DNA of 64,000 nt from Aliiroseovarius lamellibrachiae (GCF_018599245.1 NZ_JAHEVJ010000006.1:1-64000); one strand, 5' to 3'; positions 8,494 to 17,051 are shown, numbered from the stretch's first letter. Translations and numbers: made by a program. The notes: generated from the sequence alone by a model not told the origin.

Positions 8494-9117
8494 TCAATTC
8501 CAGGCCAGACGCGCGGCAAGAGCGCCAAAAATCACGGCTGCGACCTTATTCATAATGTGTGTAGACCGACGCACACGGTCGGCAGCCAAACCGGCAAAGG
8601 TGCCAATCAAAGCATCCGAGATGAAGCCGCCAAACGCCAGCAATCCCCCAAGAAGGACAATTTGGTGCCATTCTGGTCCAACCTCTGGCCGAATGAACTG
8701 CGGCAGGAATGCAAGGATAAACAGGATGACTTTGGCGTTCAGGATGTTGGTCAAAAAACCGCGCCGAAACGCGCGCCACAGGTCTGCGCGCCCTTCACGT
8801 TCGTCGGTTCGGCTTTCGGCGCGCCAGGAATGCCAGGCAAGCCACGCCAGGTAAGCCGCCCCCGCATAACGGATCACATCCAGCGCAACCGGCGTCGATG
8901 CGATCAACACCGCCAGTCCTGCCGCCGCCAACGTCACATGGCACAGCACCCCCAGAATGATGCCAGCGGTGGCTGCAACGCCCGCTTTCGGTCCACCTTT
9001 TACGCCCGAGGCGATGACAAACATCATGTCGGCACCGGGGGTCAGATAAAGGACAACTGATGCGCCGACAAAGGTGGTGATCAGCCAAGGGTCCATATTC
9101 AGTAGCGTTTCGATCAT
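8494..9117 (-). CDS. LysE/RhtB family exporter
   Basis: A 207-residue inner-membrane protein with about six hydrophobic segments and the family N-terminus (LYLTPGADMMFVIASGV). LysE/RhtB proteins export amino acids or related small molecules; the substrate cannot be read from sequence. AAGGAG lies 7 bases upstream of the start at 9117, only one base after the stop of the GFA gene, so the two are co-transcribed with the upstream XRE-cupin regulator. Confidence 0.88.
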   Translation of the reverse strand: MIETLLNMDPWLITTFVGASVVLYLTPGADMMFVIASGVKGGPKAGVAATAGIILGVLCHVTLAAAGLAVLIASTPVALDVIRYAGAAYLAWLAWHSWRAESRTDEREGRADLWRAFRRGFLTNILNAKVILFILAFLPQFIRPEVGPEWHQIVLLGGLLAFGGFISDALIGTFAGLAADRVRRSTHIMNKVAAVIFGALAARLAWN

Positions 9118-9118
9118 A

Positions 9119-9493
9119 CTATTGCTCCTTTTGCGGAAGGCCGTCGGCGATTTGATAGTAATCGCCCTTGTCAGCCACAAAGATATGTTTTTCGAGCGTC
9201 AAGCCCGTGGGCCCGTCGATGGCCCCCAGAGAGAAGCTGATTGTGTCCTCAGCATGTGCTTTCCAAAACAGGAAGGATCCGCATGTGGGGCAACTGCCGC
9301 GCTTGGCAATGGGGCTGGCCTCGTACCACGCGACCGGGCCAGTTACGGTCAGATCTGTTTCAGCGACAAAGGCAGACGACCAGATGCCGCCTGATTGTTT
9401 ACGGCACTGACCGCAATGGCACATCGAGACCCCTTTGGGGGTCGCATCCGTTTCAAACGTGATCCTTTTGCACAGGCAACTTCCACGCAACAT
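9119..9493 (-). CDS. GFA-family zinc protein
   Basis: A 124-residue protein of the GFA/CENP-V family, named for glutathione-dependent formaldehyde-activating enzyme. The zinc ligands are visible: Cys6/Cys8, Cys25/Cys27/Cys30 (CHCGQC) and Cys68/Cys71 (CPTCG). Most family members have no demonstrated activity, so a formaldehyde role should not be assumed. AAGGAT lies 7 bases before the ATG at 9493. It is the middle gene of a three-gene operon (regulator, GFA, LysE exporter), which suggests a small-molecule stress or detoxification unit. Confidence 0.85.
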   Translation of the reverse strand: MLRGSCLCKRITFETDATPKGVSMCHCGQCRKQSGGIWSSAFVAETDLTVTGPVAWYEASPIAKRGSCPTCGSFLFWKAHAEDTISFSLGAIDGPTGLTLEKHIFVADKGDYYQIADGLPQKEQ

Positions 9494-9503
9494 GCTGTTA
9501 TCC

Positions 9504-10076
9504 TTAATAAACTGGAGGGGCGATAACCCAGATGGCCACCGCGGGTTCATCGTAGGGGTTGGCCCATTCATAAACGGCGTATTTGATGCGAAAGCTGTCG
9601 CCCGGGCCCACGGTAAATGCCCGCCCGTTGATGATCAGATCCAGCTTTCCCGACACCAGATACCCGACCTCTTGTGTGGGCCGATCGGCGGGTCTTTCCA
9701 TTCTGGAGCGTGGCGCAAACGTGGAATGCACCATTTCAAAATCATCGGTAAGATCAGGCGATAGAAGCTCTTCTCGTAACCCTTCTTCCCCCGATCCCAT
9801 TGGTCGGCGCGCGCCAGAACGCACCACAAAACCGTTTTCTTCGACGGGGGCTGAGGAATGGGCAAACAACAGCGACATTGGCACATCCAGCGCTTTTGCA
9901 ATGGCGCGCAGATCGGAAATCGACGGTTCTGACATGTCACGCTCGACCTGGCTTAACCAGCCAACGGACCGGCCCAGCGCCTCGGCGAGATCAGACAAAG
10001 TCAACCCGCGGGACTTACGCAACGCACGAAGGTCTGCCCCTAGGCTTTGGGATTTTGTCGGGTCTATTTGCAGCAC
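9504..10076 (-). CDS. XRE regulator with cupin sensor domain
   Basis: A 190-residue regulator with an N-terminal XRE helix-turn-helix (about 12-66, including LAEALGRSVGWLSQVERD) and a C-terminal cupin_2 barrel (about 115-185). This two-domain class, like PuuR, usually binds a small metabolite in the cupin and represses a neighbouring transport or catabolic operon. It starts with GTG; AGGGAGA lies 7 bases upstream. It is the first gene of the operon with the GFA protein and LysE exporter, the probable targets. Confidence 0.88.
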   Translation of the reverse strand: MLQIDPTKSQSLGADLRALRKSRGLTLSDLAEALGRSVGWLSQVERDMSEPSISDLRAIAKALDVPMSLLFAHSSAPVEENGFVVRSGARRPMGSGEEGLREELLSPDLTDDFEMVHSTFAPRSRMERPADRPTQEVGYLVSGKLDLIINGRAFTVGPGDSFRIKYAVYEWANPYDEPAVAIWVIAPPVY

Positions 10077-10264
10077 GCTTGGCTCTCCCTGCTGACCAGA
10101 TTCGGTCTTATGACAGGTTGATCATGAACTAATTCATGAAATTTTCACGTCTTTTTTCACGAAGAATGCAAGAAATCTGCAAAACCGTTTAATAACAACC
10201 GGTTATATCAAAAGCCCATTCACCGGACACATCTCTCTCGGCAAGGTGCGCTGCCCCTCGCGCG

Positions 10265-10283
10265 AAAAGCCCCCCAGGCTTTT
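10265..10283. terminator. symmetrical hairpin in the fRMsr/XRE intergenic region
   Basis: AAAAGCC (10265-10271) pairs with GGCTTTT (10277-10283) around a 5-base loop. It is symmetrical and could act on either strand. It lies beside the intergenic repeat downstream of the free methionine sulfoxide reductase gene. Confidence 0.4.
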
Positions 10284-10290
10284 CAAAATT

Positions 10291-10327
10291 ACCCTCGACC
10301 CCCGAGGTATTTTTGGCAAGAAAAAGA
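10291..10327 (-). repeat. intergenic repeat copy 1
   Basis: Read on the minus strand this has the core TTTTTCTTGCCAAAAATACC followed by TCGGGG, shared with copies at 28217, 30285, 33962, 42120 and 44770. It starts about 8 bp after the stop of the gene at 10336. The family's GAGGGGC hairpin is not intact here. Confidence 0.65.
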
Positions 10328-10335
10328 GCGCGCGG

Positions 10336-10788
10336 TCAGCGGGCGAAGGTGGTGTCGAGAATTTGCGTCAATTCGGTTGCGTCCTCTTGGGTAAACGCAT
10401 CGGGCAAATCACTGTCGATGTCAAAAACAGCGATGACCTGTCCAGTCGCGTTCTTGACCGGCAGAACCAGTTCAGACCGGGTGGAGCTGGCACAGGCGAT
10501 GTGGCCGGGAAAGGCATCAACATCCGCCACCAATTGCACCGCCCCCGTGCGCGCGGCCGCCCCACAAACGCCCCGAGAAAACGGAATTTTCAGACAGCCA
10601 TGCCCGCCCTGATAGGGGCCGATCTTCAACAGCTCTGGTTCGGTGACGCGGTAAAACCCGGTCCAGTGAAAGCGGTCATCGGAATGATGCACTTCGCAGG
10701 TCACGGTGGCCATCAAAGCGACCTCATCCGTCTCGCCCTCGGTCAGGGACGCGATGGTTTTTGATAGATCCAAGTAATTGACGCGCAT
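10336..10788 (-). CDS. msrC: free methionine-(R)-sulfoxide reductase
   Basis: A 150-residue GAF-domain enzyme that reduces free Met-R-sulfoxide with thioredoxin as donor. Cys65, Cys75 and Cys99 keep the spacing (10 and 24) of the three functional cysteines of E. coli fRMsr (84, 94, 118), and the signature around VADVDAFPGHIACASS is present. It is cytosolic and monocistronic, with a terminator of the upstream thiolase gene between the two. The start at 10788 has GGGGAT upstream. Confidence 0.9.
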   Translation of the reverse strand: MRVNYLDLSKTIASLTEGETDEVALMATVTCEVHHSDDRFHWTGFYRVTEPELLKIGPYQGGHGCLKIPFSRGVCGAAARTGAVQLVADVDAFPGHIACASSTRSELVLPVKNATGQVIAVFDIDSDLPDAFTQEDATELTQILDTTFAR

Positions 10789-10802
10789 GACATCCCCAAA
10801 CG

Positions 10803-10830
10803 AAAAAGGGCGCAGGTGATCCGCGCCCTT
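10803..10830 (-). terminator. intrinsic terminator of the thiolase gene
   Basis: On the minus strand an 8-bp AAGGGCGC/GCGCCCTT stem (10823-10830 with 10806-10813) is followed by TTTTT, about 20 bp after the thiolase stop codon. Confidence 0.85.
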
Positions 10831-10851
10831 CCCCCTATTTAATCGCGATTG

Positions 10852-12030
10852 TTACGCGCGTTCAATCGCAATGGCTGTACCTTCGCCACCACCAATGCAA
10901 ATCGCCGCCACGCCGCGTTTCAAGCCACGCTTTTCAAGCGCGTTCAGCAGCGTCACGATGATCCGCGCACCAGAGGCGCCAATCGGATGGCCCAGCGCGC
11001 AGGCGCCGCCATTTACGTTCACCTTGTCGCGCGCAATGCCCATTTCATGCATGAACACCATGGGAACCACGGCAAATGCCTCGTTCACCTCCCACAGGTC
11101 CACGTCATCCACAGCCCAGCCCAAACGGTCGAGCAGTTTTTGCGCCGCGGGCACAGGTGCCGTGGTGAACCAATTGGGTTCTTGGGCGTGGCTGGCGTGG
11201 CCCATAATGCGCGCGCGCACCTTAAGACCGGCGGCCTCAGCGGCCTCTTCCGACGCAACAACCAAGGCGGCCGCCCCGTCCGAGATGGACGACGCATTGG
11301 CCGCCGTCACGGTGCCGTCTTTTTTGAACGCAGGCTTCAGGCTTGGGATTTTTTCCGGGCGGGCGTTGCCGGGCTGTTCATCTTCGCCAACCACAACATC
11401 CCCTTTGCGGGTCTTGATGGTGACGGCGGCAATCTCGCCTTCGAACGCGCCCGTTTTCTGGGCTTCAAGCGCGTTGGACAAAGATTTCAGCGCGTATTCA
11501 TCCTGGGCTTCGCGGGTGAACTGAAATTTCTCGGCGCATTCCTCGGCAAAAGCGCCCATCAGGCGGCCTTTGTCATAGGCATCTTCCAGACCATCCAGAA
11601 ACATGTGATCCACAACGGTGCCATGGCCAATCCGCGCACCGCCGCGCATTTTGGGCAAGAGATAGGGCGCTTCCGTCATGCTTTCCATGCCGCCGGCAAC
11701 CATGATATCCGCACCGCCCAGCGCCACTTGGTCATAGGCAACCATAGTGGTTTTCATGCCTGATCCACACATTTTGTTCAGCGTGGTCGCGGGAACCTCT
11801 TGGCCTAAACCCGCTGCAAACCCTGATTGACGCGCCGGGGCCTGACCTTGGCCTGCGGGCAATACACAGCCCATCAACAGCTCTTCGATCTGCGAAGGCT
11901 TGGCGCCTGCATCGTCCAAAGCCGCCTTGATCGCAGCCCCGCCGAGTTCTGACGCAGTCACACCAGAAAACGTTCCTTGAAATCCACCCATAGGCGTGCG
12001 TGCCGCACCTGCAATCACAACGTTCTTCAT
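10852..12030 (-). CDS. acetyl-CoA acetyltransferase (thiolase II)
   Basis: A 392-residue biosynthetic-type thiolase that condenses two acetyl-CoA to acetoacetyl-CoA, or the reverse. Catalytic residues are visible: Cys88 (NKMCGSG), His348 (GHPIGASG) and Cys378 (CIGGGEG), the same spacing as the well-studied Zoogloea enzyme. The chosen ATG at 12030 has GGAG 6 bases upstream; the frame extends five residues further. No PHB reductase or synthase gene adjoins it, so a PHB, ketone-body or amino-acid pathway cannot be separated here. A terminator follows. Confidence 0.9.
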   Translation of the reverse strand: MKNVVIAGAARTPMGGFQGTFSGVTASELGGAAIKAALDDAGAKPSQIEELLMGCVLPAGQGQAPARQSGFAAGLGQEVPATTLNKMCGSGMKTTMVAYDQVALGGADIMVAGGMESMTEAPYLLPKMRGGARIGHGTVVDHMFLDGLEDAYDKGRLMGAFAEECAEKFQFTREAQDEYALKSLSNALEAQKTGAFEGEIAAVTIKTRKGDVVVGEDEQPGNARPEKIPSLKPAFKKDGTVTAANASSISDGAAALVVASEEAAEAAGLKVRARIMGHASHAQEPNWFTTAPVPAAQKLLDRLGWAVDDVDLWEVNEAFAVVPMVFMHEMGIARDKVNVNGGACALGHPIGASGARIIVTLLNALEKRGLKRGVAAICIGGGEGTAIAIERA

Positions 12031-12181
12031 ATCAGGCTCCATCATCTGTAATTTTCTACCTTCCGCTTACCGAATGGTAACGATCGCCGTCTAGTCTCAT
12101 TCCAAAGTGACCCACCGTAACACCGCAAACTCAACGGTTTTCGGGGTGGGAACCGGGGAAATTGCTGCGAGGAGAACCATT

Positions 12182-12529
12182 GTGCAACTGAGTTTTGAAG
12201 ATATCGACGCCGTCCGTGTTATCACCATCGGCGAAAGCCGGATTGATGCGGCCATCGCCATTAGCTTTAAAGATAACATGCGGGAACTGACCGATACCGG
12301 CCCGGATCGCGTGGTCTTAGACATGACAACTGTCGACTTTATCGACTCCAGTGGCCTTGGTGCCGTTGTTGCCGCGATGAAACAAGTTGATGCCGGGAAA
12401 AAGCTTGAATTGGCTTGCTTGTCACCAACCGTTGCCAAAGTGTTTCGGTTGACCCGGATGGACACCGTCTTCGCCATCCACGCGAATATGCAAGCTGCCC
12501 TAGGTGGCGGTTTGGCCAACGCATCCTGA
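12182..12529 (+). CDS. STAS anti-sigma factor antagonist (RsbV/SpoIIAA-like)
   Basis: A 115-residue single STAS domain. The phosphorylatable serine motif is at DSSG (Ser56/Ser57), as in SpoIIAA and RsbV. In the partner-switch model the unphosphorylated form binds the anti-sigma kinase and frees its partner. GTG start with GAGGAG 7 bases upstream. It is followed after 13 bp by its likely kinase partner. No sigma factor or PP2C phosphatase gene is in the window. Confidence 0.85.
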   Translation: MQLSFEDIDAVRVITIGESRIDAAIAISFKDNMRELTDTGPDRVVLDMTTVDFIDSSGLGAVVAAMKQVDAGKKLELACLSPTVAKVFRLTRMDTVFAIHANMQAALGGGLANAS

Positions 12530-12542
12530 GATCACTGGATCT

Positions 12543-13025
12543 ATGGGCGAAGCACATAATCATATATCAGAGATGGCATCCGCCAATCGGAACGGCATCC
12601 ACATTGTCTTTCCCGGCGACAATCTTGCTGTACGCAAAGCTCTTCGGTCTGTCTTGGATGGGTTAAAACATCTTGAGCTTCCGGGCGAGGTTTTGTCCGT
12701 CGTTGAGATTGTCGTCGCTGAATGTCTGAACAATGTTGTCGAACACGCCTATGCTGATGACACCCAAGGCATGATCGAAATCAACGCCCGGCTGCGTGAA
12801 AATGCGCTGTGGTTCAGAATTGTGGACGACGGTTTCCCCATGCCAGCTGAAACCTTGCCAGACGGACACCCACATGATCTGGACGCGATGCAAGATGATC
12901 TTCCTGAAGGCGGGTTTGGATGGTTCCTCATCAGACAACTGACAAATGATCTGCAATATGTCCGCGATGAAGACCAAAACCGCCTGACATTTTCAATCTC
13001 AACGGTTGAACATAAGCCTCACTAG
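12543..13025 (+). CDS. anti-sigma factor serine kinase (RsbW-like)
   Basis: About 160 residues with a GHKL-type ATPase domain: N-box ECLNNVVEHAY (Glu60, Asn63/64), G1 motif DDG at 95-97, and a G2 glycine motif GGFG at 123-126. It is expected to phosphorylate the adjacent STAS protein and to bind an unlinked partner. The Shine-Dalgarno is weak; ATG 12543 is preferred, with GTG 12504 (overlapping the STAS gene) and ATG 12573 as alternatives. It forms an operon with the STAS gene. Confidence 0.8.
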   Translation: MGEAHNHISEMASANRNGIHIVFPGDNLAVRKALRSVLDGLKHLELPGEVLSVVEIVVAECLNNVVEHAYADDTQGMIEINARLRENALWFRIVDDGFPMPAETLPDGHPHDLDAMQDDLPEGGFGWFLIRQLTNDLQYVRDEDQNRLTFSISTVEHKPH

Positions 13026-13375
13026 ATTATTTCTACGCATGAAAATTCAGCATGATCGGGCGACGTCCTAGATCATCAATAGCCATGCATTGTGCACTGA
13101 CAGATACCCATCATCCAGCCCCCATCATCGGGCTTACAATCCCTCCCTTACCTTACGTCACCAAATGGCCCAACTTCCTCCCTGATACGGCCCTAAATCA
13201 TTGTCAGGTTAGGGGAGTAGCGTAAAGCTTGCCCTGATGCCGTATTGAACAGCCCCCACCCAGTTTGCGGCATCAGGGATAATTTCTCTTCCACCAAACC
13301 TCTCCGCAGTCTCTTGTACAATTGTCCCCTGCAAAAACTTGTCCTAATGTTCATTTGACAACAAATAGGTGGGCA
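13026..13375. other. 350-bp intergenic region with a perfect 11-bp inverted repeat
   Basis: No gene is seen. CCCTGATGCCG (13232-13242) is perfectly repeated in inverted form at 13268-13278 with a 25-base spacer. It lies about 100 bp upstream of the gamma-glutamyltransferase start. It has no T run and so is not a normal terminator; a leader structure or an operator are possible. Confidence 0.5.
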
Positions 13376-14962
13376 ATGCGTAACTTTCATCTTCCTGGCC
13401 GCTCCCCGGCATTTGCCACCAATGGAATGTGCGCCACATCTCATCCGCTCGCCGCGCAAACGGCTCTGGAAATTCTCAAATCTGGCGGGAACGCCGTGGA
13501 CGCCGCCCTTTCTGCCGCCGTTTTGCTGGGGTTTTGCGAACCGCAAATGACGGGTCTTGGCGGTGATTGCTTCGTGTTGCTCTCCCCGCCCGGAACCGAA
13601 GACGTCATTGCTCTGAATGGGTCAGGTCGTGCGCCCGCCGCATTGAATCCCGACCGATTGCGCGCCTCGGGGCATTCAATAATGCCACTGCATGACGCCG
13701 TTTCGGTTACCACCCCCGGGGCCATAGATGCCTTTTGCCGTTTGGCAAAAGACTGGGGCCGGCTAAGCCTTGCGGAGATTTTGGCTCCGGCGATCCACTA
13801 TGCCGAGGACGGAATACCCGTTGCACCGCGCACGGCGTTTGACTGGAAAATTGCGGCACGAGCCGGTGTGTTATCTGGCGTTTCCACGGGGTACTACTTG
13901 CGCAACGGTCAAGCCCCATTACCGGGGGACTTGTTTCGGGCGCCTAAACAAGCAGAGGTCTTGCGGCGCATTGCTCTTGCCGGGCGCGACGGGTTTTATC
14001 TGGGCGACGTCGCGGAAGATATGGTCACGAGCTTGCAGGCTGCGGGCGGATGCCACAGTTTACGCGATTTCGCCGAGACAGAAAGCTTCTACACCAAACC
14101 CATCGCTGGCCATTACAAAGGAATTGAGCTGGTTGAGCATCCACCAAACGGACAAGGAGCAACGGCGATTCTATTGGCTAAGATGCTGGAATGTTTTAAT
14201 CTTCCTGAACTTCGCCCAAACGGCGCCGCGCGGGCCCATATTGAAGCCGAAGCCACCAAGCTGGCCTATGACGCGAGAAACCGATTTATTGCTGACCCCG
14301 ATTCAACCAAACGGCTCGACCATATGTTATCGCCGGAAACGGCCGAACGGCTGGCCGCGCGTATTCATCCGACCCGCGCCATGGTCAATCCTGTGGAAAT
14401 CAGCGAGTCCGTACATAAAGACACTGTCTACATCACCGTTGTTGACCGCGACCGCATGTCGGTGTCGTTGATTTACTCGATTTTCCACGCCTTTGGGTCA
14501 GGGATTTCCTCAAACAAGTTTGGCATTCTGTTTCAAAACCGCGGCGCTGGATTTAACCTGACACCGGGTCATCCGAATGAAGCGGGTGGGGGCAAGCGCC
14601 CGATGCACACCATCATTCCGGGGATGATTCGGGAACGTGGAAAAGTGATTTTGCCGTTTGGTGTGATGGGCGGCGCCTATCAACCCTGTGGGCATGCGCG
14701 TTTTCTCACCAATCTTGTGGATTATGGCATGGATATCCAGACCGCCATCGACGCCCCCCGCAGTTTTGCCGATGGGGGGCTGTTGAAGGTTGAACAGGGC
14801 TATGAGGACAGCGTGTTGGCGAGACTCGCTGAAATCGGTCACACATTGAACACCCCCGAAGGGCCGATTGGTGGTGCGCAGGCCATTCGTATTGACCATG
14901 ATCGGGGCGTGCTGATGGGCGGGTCTGATCCACGCAAGGACGGATGCGCGATCGGTTACTAA
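13376..14962 (+). CDS. gamma-glutamyltransferase family protein
   Basis: A 528-residue Ntn-hydrolase of the gamma-glutamyltransferase family, normally cleaved autocatalytically into large and small subunits. The likely nucleophile is Thr350 (KDTVYITVVD), which would become the first residue of a small subunit of about 180 residues. The N-terminal segment (ATNGMCATSHPLAAQTALEI) matches the family. No signal peptide follows the chosen start, unlike periplasmic glutathione hydrolases, so a cytosolic enzyme on glutathione or another gamma-glutamyl compound is inferred. The start at 13376 is chosen because it follows AGGTGGGCA; the frame extends 18 residues upstream. Confidence 0.88.
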   Translation: MRNFHLPGRSPAFATNGMCATSHPLAAQTALEILKSGGNAVDAALSAAVLLGFCEPQMTGLGGDCFVLLSPPGTEDVIALNGSGRAPAALNPDRLRASGHSIMPLHDAVSVTTPGAIDAFCRLAKDWGRLSLAEILAPAIHYAEDGIPVAPRTAFDWKIAARAGVLSGVSTGYYLRNGQAPLPGDLFRAPKQAEVLRRIALAGRDGFYLGDVAEDMVTSLQAAGGCHSLRDFAETESFYTKPIAGHYKGIELVEHPPNGQGATAILLAKMLECFNLPELRPNGAARAHIEAEATKLAYDARNRFIADPDSTKRLDHMLSPETAERLAARIHPTRAMVNPVEISESVHKDTVYITVVDRDRMSVSLIYSIFHAFGSGISSNKFGILFQNRGAGFNLTPGHPNEAGGGKRPMHTIIPGMIRERGKVILPFGVMGGAYQPCGHARFLTNLVDYGMDIQTAIDAPRSFADGGLLKVEQGYEDSVLARLAEIGHTLNTPEGPIGGAQAIRIDHDRGVLMGGSDPRKDGCAIGY

Positions 14963-14979
14963 TTGAATTTAAACGATTT

Positions 14980-15306
14980 TTAGTTCAGCTGAAAATGCAG
15001 CGGGTACAGGCCATCTTCGAATTCACCAAACAGATCCGGCAAATCTGGGTGGCTGACCGGCTCGCCTGAATAATCCGCAATCAGGTTTTGCTCGGACACA
15101 TAGGCCACGTAGTAGCTTTGGTCATTTTCAGCGAGCAGGTGGTAAAAGGGCTGTTCTTTAGATGGGCGACTTTCCTCGGGAATAGCCTCGTACCAATCTT
15201 CAGTGTTCGAAAACATAGCATCCACGTCAAAAACCACACCCCGAAAAGGGTGTTTGCGGTGGCGCACAATTTGGCCAAGGTGGTACTTTGCGTGTGTCTT
15301 CAACAT
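14980..15306 (-). CDS. hspQ: heat shock protein HspQ
   Basis: A 108-residue protein of the HspQ/YccV family, originally described as a hemimethylated-DNA-binding protein and later as a heat-shock specificity factor for Lon. The conserved N-terminal half (GQIVRHRKHPFRGVVFDVD) and the tail ending GEFEDGLYPLHFQLN are typical. AAGGGC precedes the start. It is monocistronic and convergent with the gamma-glutamyltransferase gene (17 bp apart). Confidence 0.92.
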   Translation of the reverse strand: MLKTHAKYHLGQIVRHRKHPFRGVVFDVDAMFSNTEDWYEAIPEESRPSKEQPFYHLLAENDQSYYVAYVSEQNLIADYSGEPVSHPDLPDLFGEFEDGLYPLHFQLN

Positions 15307-15517
15307 GATTTCAGCCCTTAGAACTTGTTACTACCTTGTTCGTTTCAGGCTTGTCCATGCAGTCAGGGTGATTTTCTAGGAAACAAATTGTCACTCGTTG
15401 ACTGAAGGAACCAATCATACCCCGCGTCGGCGCAGATGTGATCATGTTCGACATTTTCAAATGCGCCAAAAGCCGGTATAATTAGCGCAATAACGTATAA
15501 CAATGCGAGTGAGGCAC

Positions 15518-16099
15518 ATGAGCAGGTTTCTTCGCGCAGCCATTATTCTGATGTTCGTCGCGTCTTGCGGGGGGGGATCCTCCAAGGCGCCGCGAAACTT
15601 GGACAATGCCTGTAGCATCATTAAGCAGCGGCCCAAGATTTATCGGGCCATGAAAAAAACCCAACGAAAATGGGGGGTTCCGGTACATGTGCAAATGGCC
15701 GTGATCCATCAGGAATCAAAATTTATCCCCGACGCGCGCACCCCTGTGCAATATGTTTTGGGTGTTTTACCGATGGGTCGTCAAAGCTCGGCCTATGGGT
15801 ATGCCCAAGCCCTTGATGCCACATGGAAAGAATACCAACGCGCCGAGGGCGGACGCAGCGCCAAACGCACGGATATCAAAGATGCCACCGACTTTATGGG
15901 TTGGTATATGAATGGAACCCGCGACGTCACCGGAATCCCATTGTCGGATGCGCGCGGACAGTATCTGGCCTATCATGAGGGGCGCACCGGCTATCTTCGC
16001 GGCACCTATAAAGGCAAGTCCTGGTTGATGCGCGTTTCTAGTGAAGTCGCTTCAAGATCAAATACTTATCGGTCTCAACTTGCAAGTTGCCGACGCTAA
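15518..16099 (+). CDS. lipoprotein lytic transglycosylase-like (SLT)
   Basis: A 193-residue lipoprotein: the signal segment ends in the lipobox VASC with Cys17. A compact SLT-like domain follows with the probable catalytic Glu66 in HQES and the downstream GYAQALDATW motif. It would cleave glycosidic bonds in peptidoglycan at the outer membrane. ATG 15518 (GAGG 3 bases upstream) is preferred to ATG 15503, which lacks a ribosome site. It ends at a strong terminator. Confidence 0.82.
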   Translation: MSRFLRAAIILMFVASCGGGSSKAPRNLDNACSIIKQRPKIYRAMKKTQRKWGVPVHVQMAVIHQESKFIPDARTPVQYVLGVLPMGRQSSAYGYAQALDATWKEYQRAEGGRSAKRTDIKDATDFMGWYMNGTRDVTGIPLSDARGQYLAYHEGRTGYLRGTYKGKSWLMRVSSEVASRSNTYRSQLASCRR

Positions 16100-16163
16100 T
16101 CGTCTGATTTTGGATCACCTGAATCGCCTGGTGCAGCCGAACATCAATAACTGTGATGCATAG

Positions 16164-16192
16164 AAAGGCCGCCTAAAAAGGTGGCCTTTTTT
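16164..16192 (+). terminator. bidirectional intrinsic terminator
   Basis: A 10-bp stem (16164-16173 with 16180-16189, one G-U pair) ends in TTTTTT at 16187-16192. It serves the transglycosylase gene, and in reverse it lies 8 bp after the lolA stop. Confidence 0.85.
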
Positions 16193-16199
16193 ATATGGT

Positions 16200-16805
16200 C
16201 TACTGCCCTCGGTTGCGCTTTCTGAGTTCGACATTTATCGAAAACAATCCAGAACCCAATGCGCCGCCGGTTTTCAATTCCCCCAAAATCACCGTTGTTT
16301 CGCCACCCGCATTGTCCGTGATCACCCATTGGCGCAGCTCGGTCGGGTTTGATGTGAACATCATTTTGATGCTGCCATATTCCGGGTGTGTCGGGTCCTG
16401 CGCCACCACGGACGTCGACGTTCCATCATAGCTGTGGCCCACCACCATCCGTTCCTGACCAAGATTCACATTCTTCGCCAAAATCACCGAAAGTGGCGTT
16501 TTCTTCAGCGGATATTGCGTAGGGCCAGCGTTAGATTTTCCATCAAAAATAGCAACTTGCGAGCCGCCAACCACCACAAGCGCGTCTTGGGGTGGGTTAT
16601 ACTCAAACCGCGCGCGCCCCGGGCGTTTGATGTAAATCGTGCCGGTCGAAATCGTCCCATCATCGTTGAGCTGCGTAAATTGCGCCTGTGCGGTTTTCAG
16701 CCCGTTCAGATATTTTGAAATCTCATTAAGAGATAATTTTTCGGCCCATGCAGGCCCTGCTGCGACCACAGCAACAGCGGCCAAGGTCATACGAATGACG
16801 TTCAT
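16200..16805 (-). CDS. lolA: outer membrane lipoprotein carrier LolA
   Basis: A 201-residue periplasmic chaperone that takes lipoproteins from LolCDE to the outer membrane. A Sec signal peptide (1-21, ending AWA) is followed by the LolA fold, recognisable from the segment KTAQAQFTQLNDDGTISTG and YIKRPGRARFEY. The start at 16805 has GAGG 8 bases upstream. LolA next to ftsK is a familiar alphaproteobacterial neighbourhood; here a RidA gene lies between them. A repeat-rich leader (16925-17028) lies upstream. Confidence 0.9.
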   Translation of the reverse strand: MNVIRMTLAAVAVVAAGPAWAEKLSLNEISKYLNGLKTAQAQFTQLNDDGTISTGTIYIKRPGRARFEYNPPQDALVVVGGSQVAIFDGKSNAGPTQYPLKKTPLSVILAKNVNLGQERMVVGHSYDGTSTSVVAQDPTHPEYGSIKMMFTSNPTELRQWVITDNAGGETTVILGELKTGGALGSGLFSINVELRKRNRGQ

Positions 16806-16924
16806 AAATCCTACCTCATACTTCCGGGCCAGTTTGCCCGTTTTATGCGGTTGATTTAACCCCAAACCTGCAGTGATAGGCGATAACACGCCAGAAACGG
16901 ATGAGATGGGCAGCGGCGAAAAAA

Positions 16925-17028
16925 CTGTAAACTCTTTAAAGTTTCAAAACCGAAATCTTTAAACTCTTTACAGGTCACATGGGCAAAACTTTAAACTTTT
17001 GCACCCTGCCGCCGCCCAATCTTTAAAC
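16925..17028. promoter_or_regulatory. array of CTTTAAA motifs upstream of lolA
   Basis: The octamer CTTTAAA(C/G) starts at 16934, 16957, 16989 and 17021, spaced 23, 32 and 32 bp. The first two lie in a longer imperfect palindrome: 16925-16941 and 16957-16973 have matching 7-base outer and inner blocks in inverted order. The region between lolA and the RidA gene has no coding potential I can see. A multi-site protein-binding region is inference. Confidence 0.5.
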
Positions 17029-17051
17029 ATTTTACACCCCGAAAAACCGGG

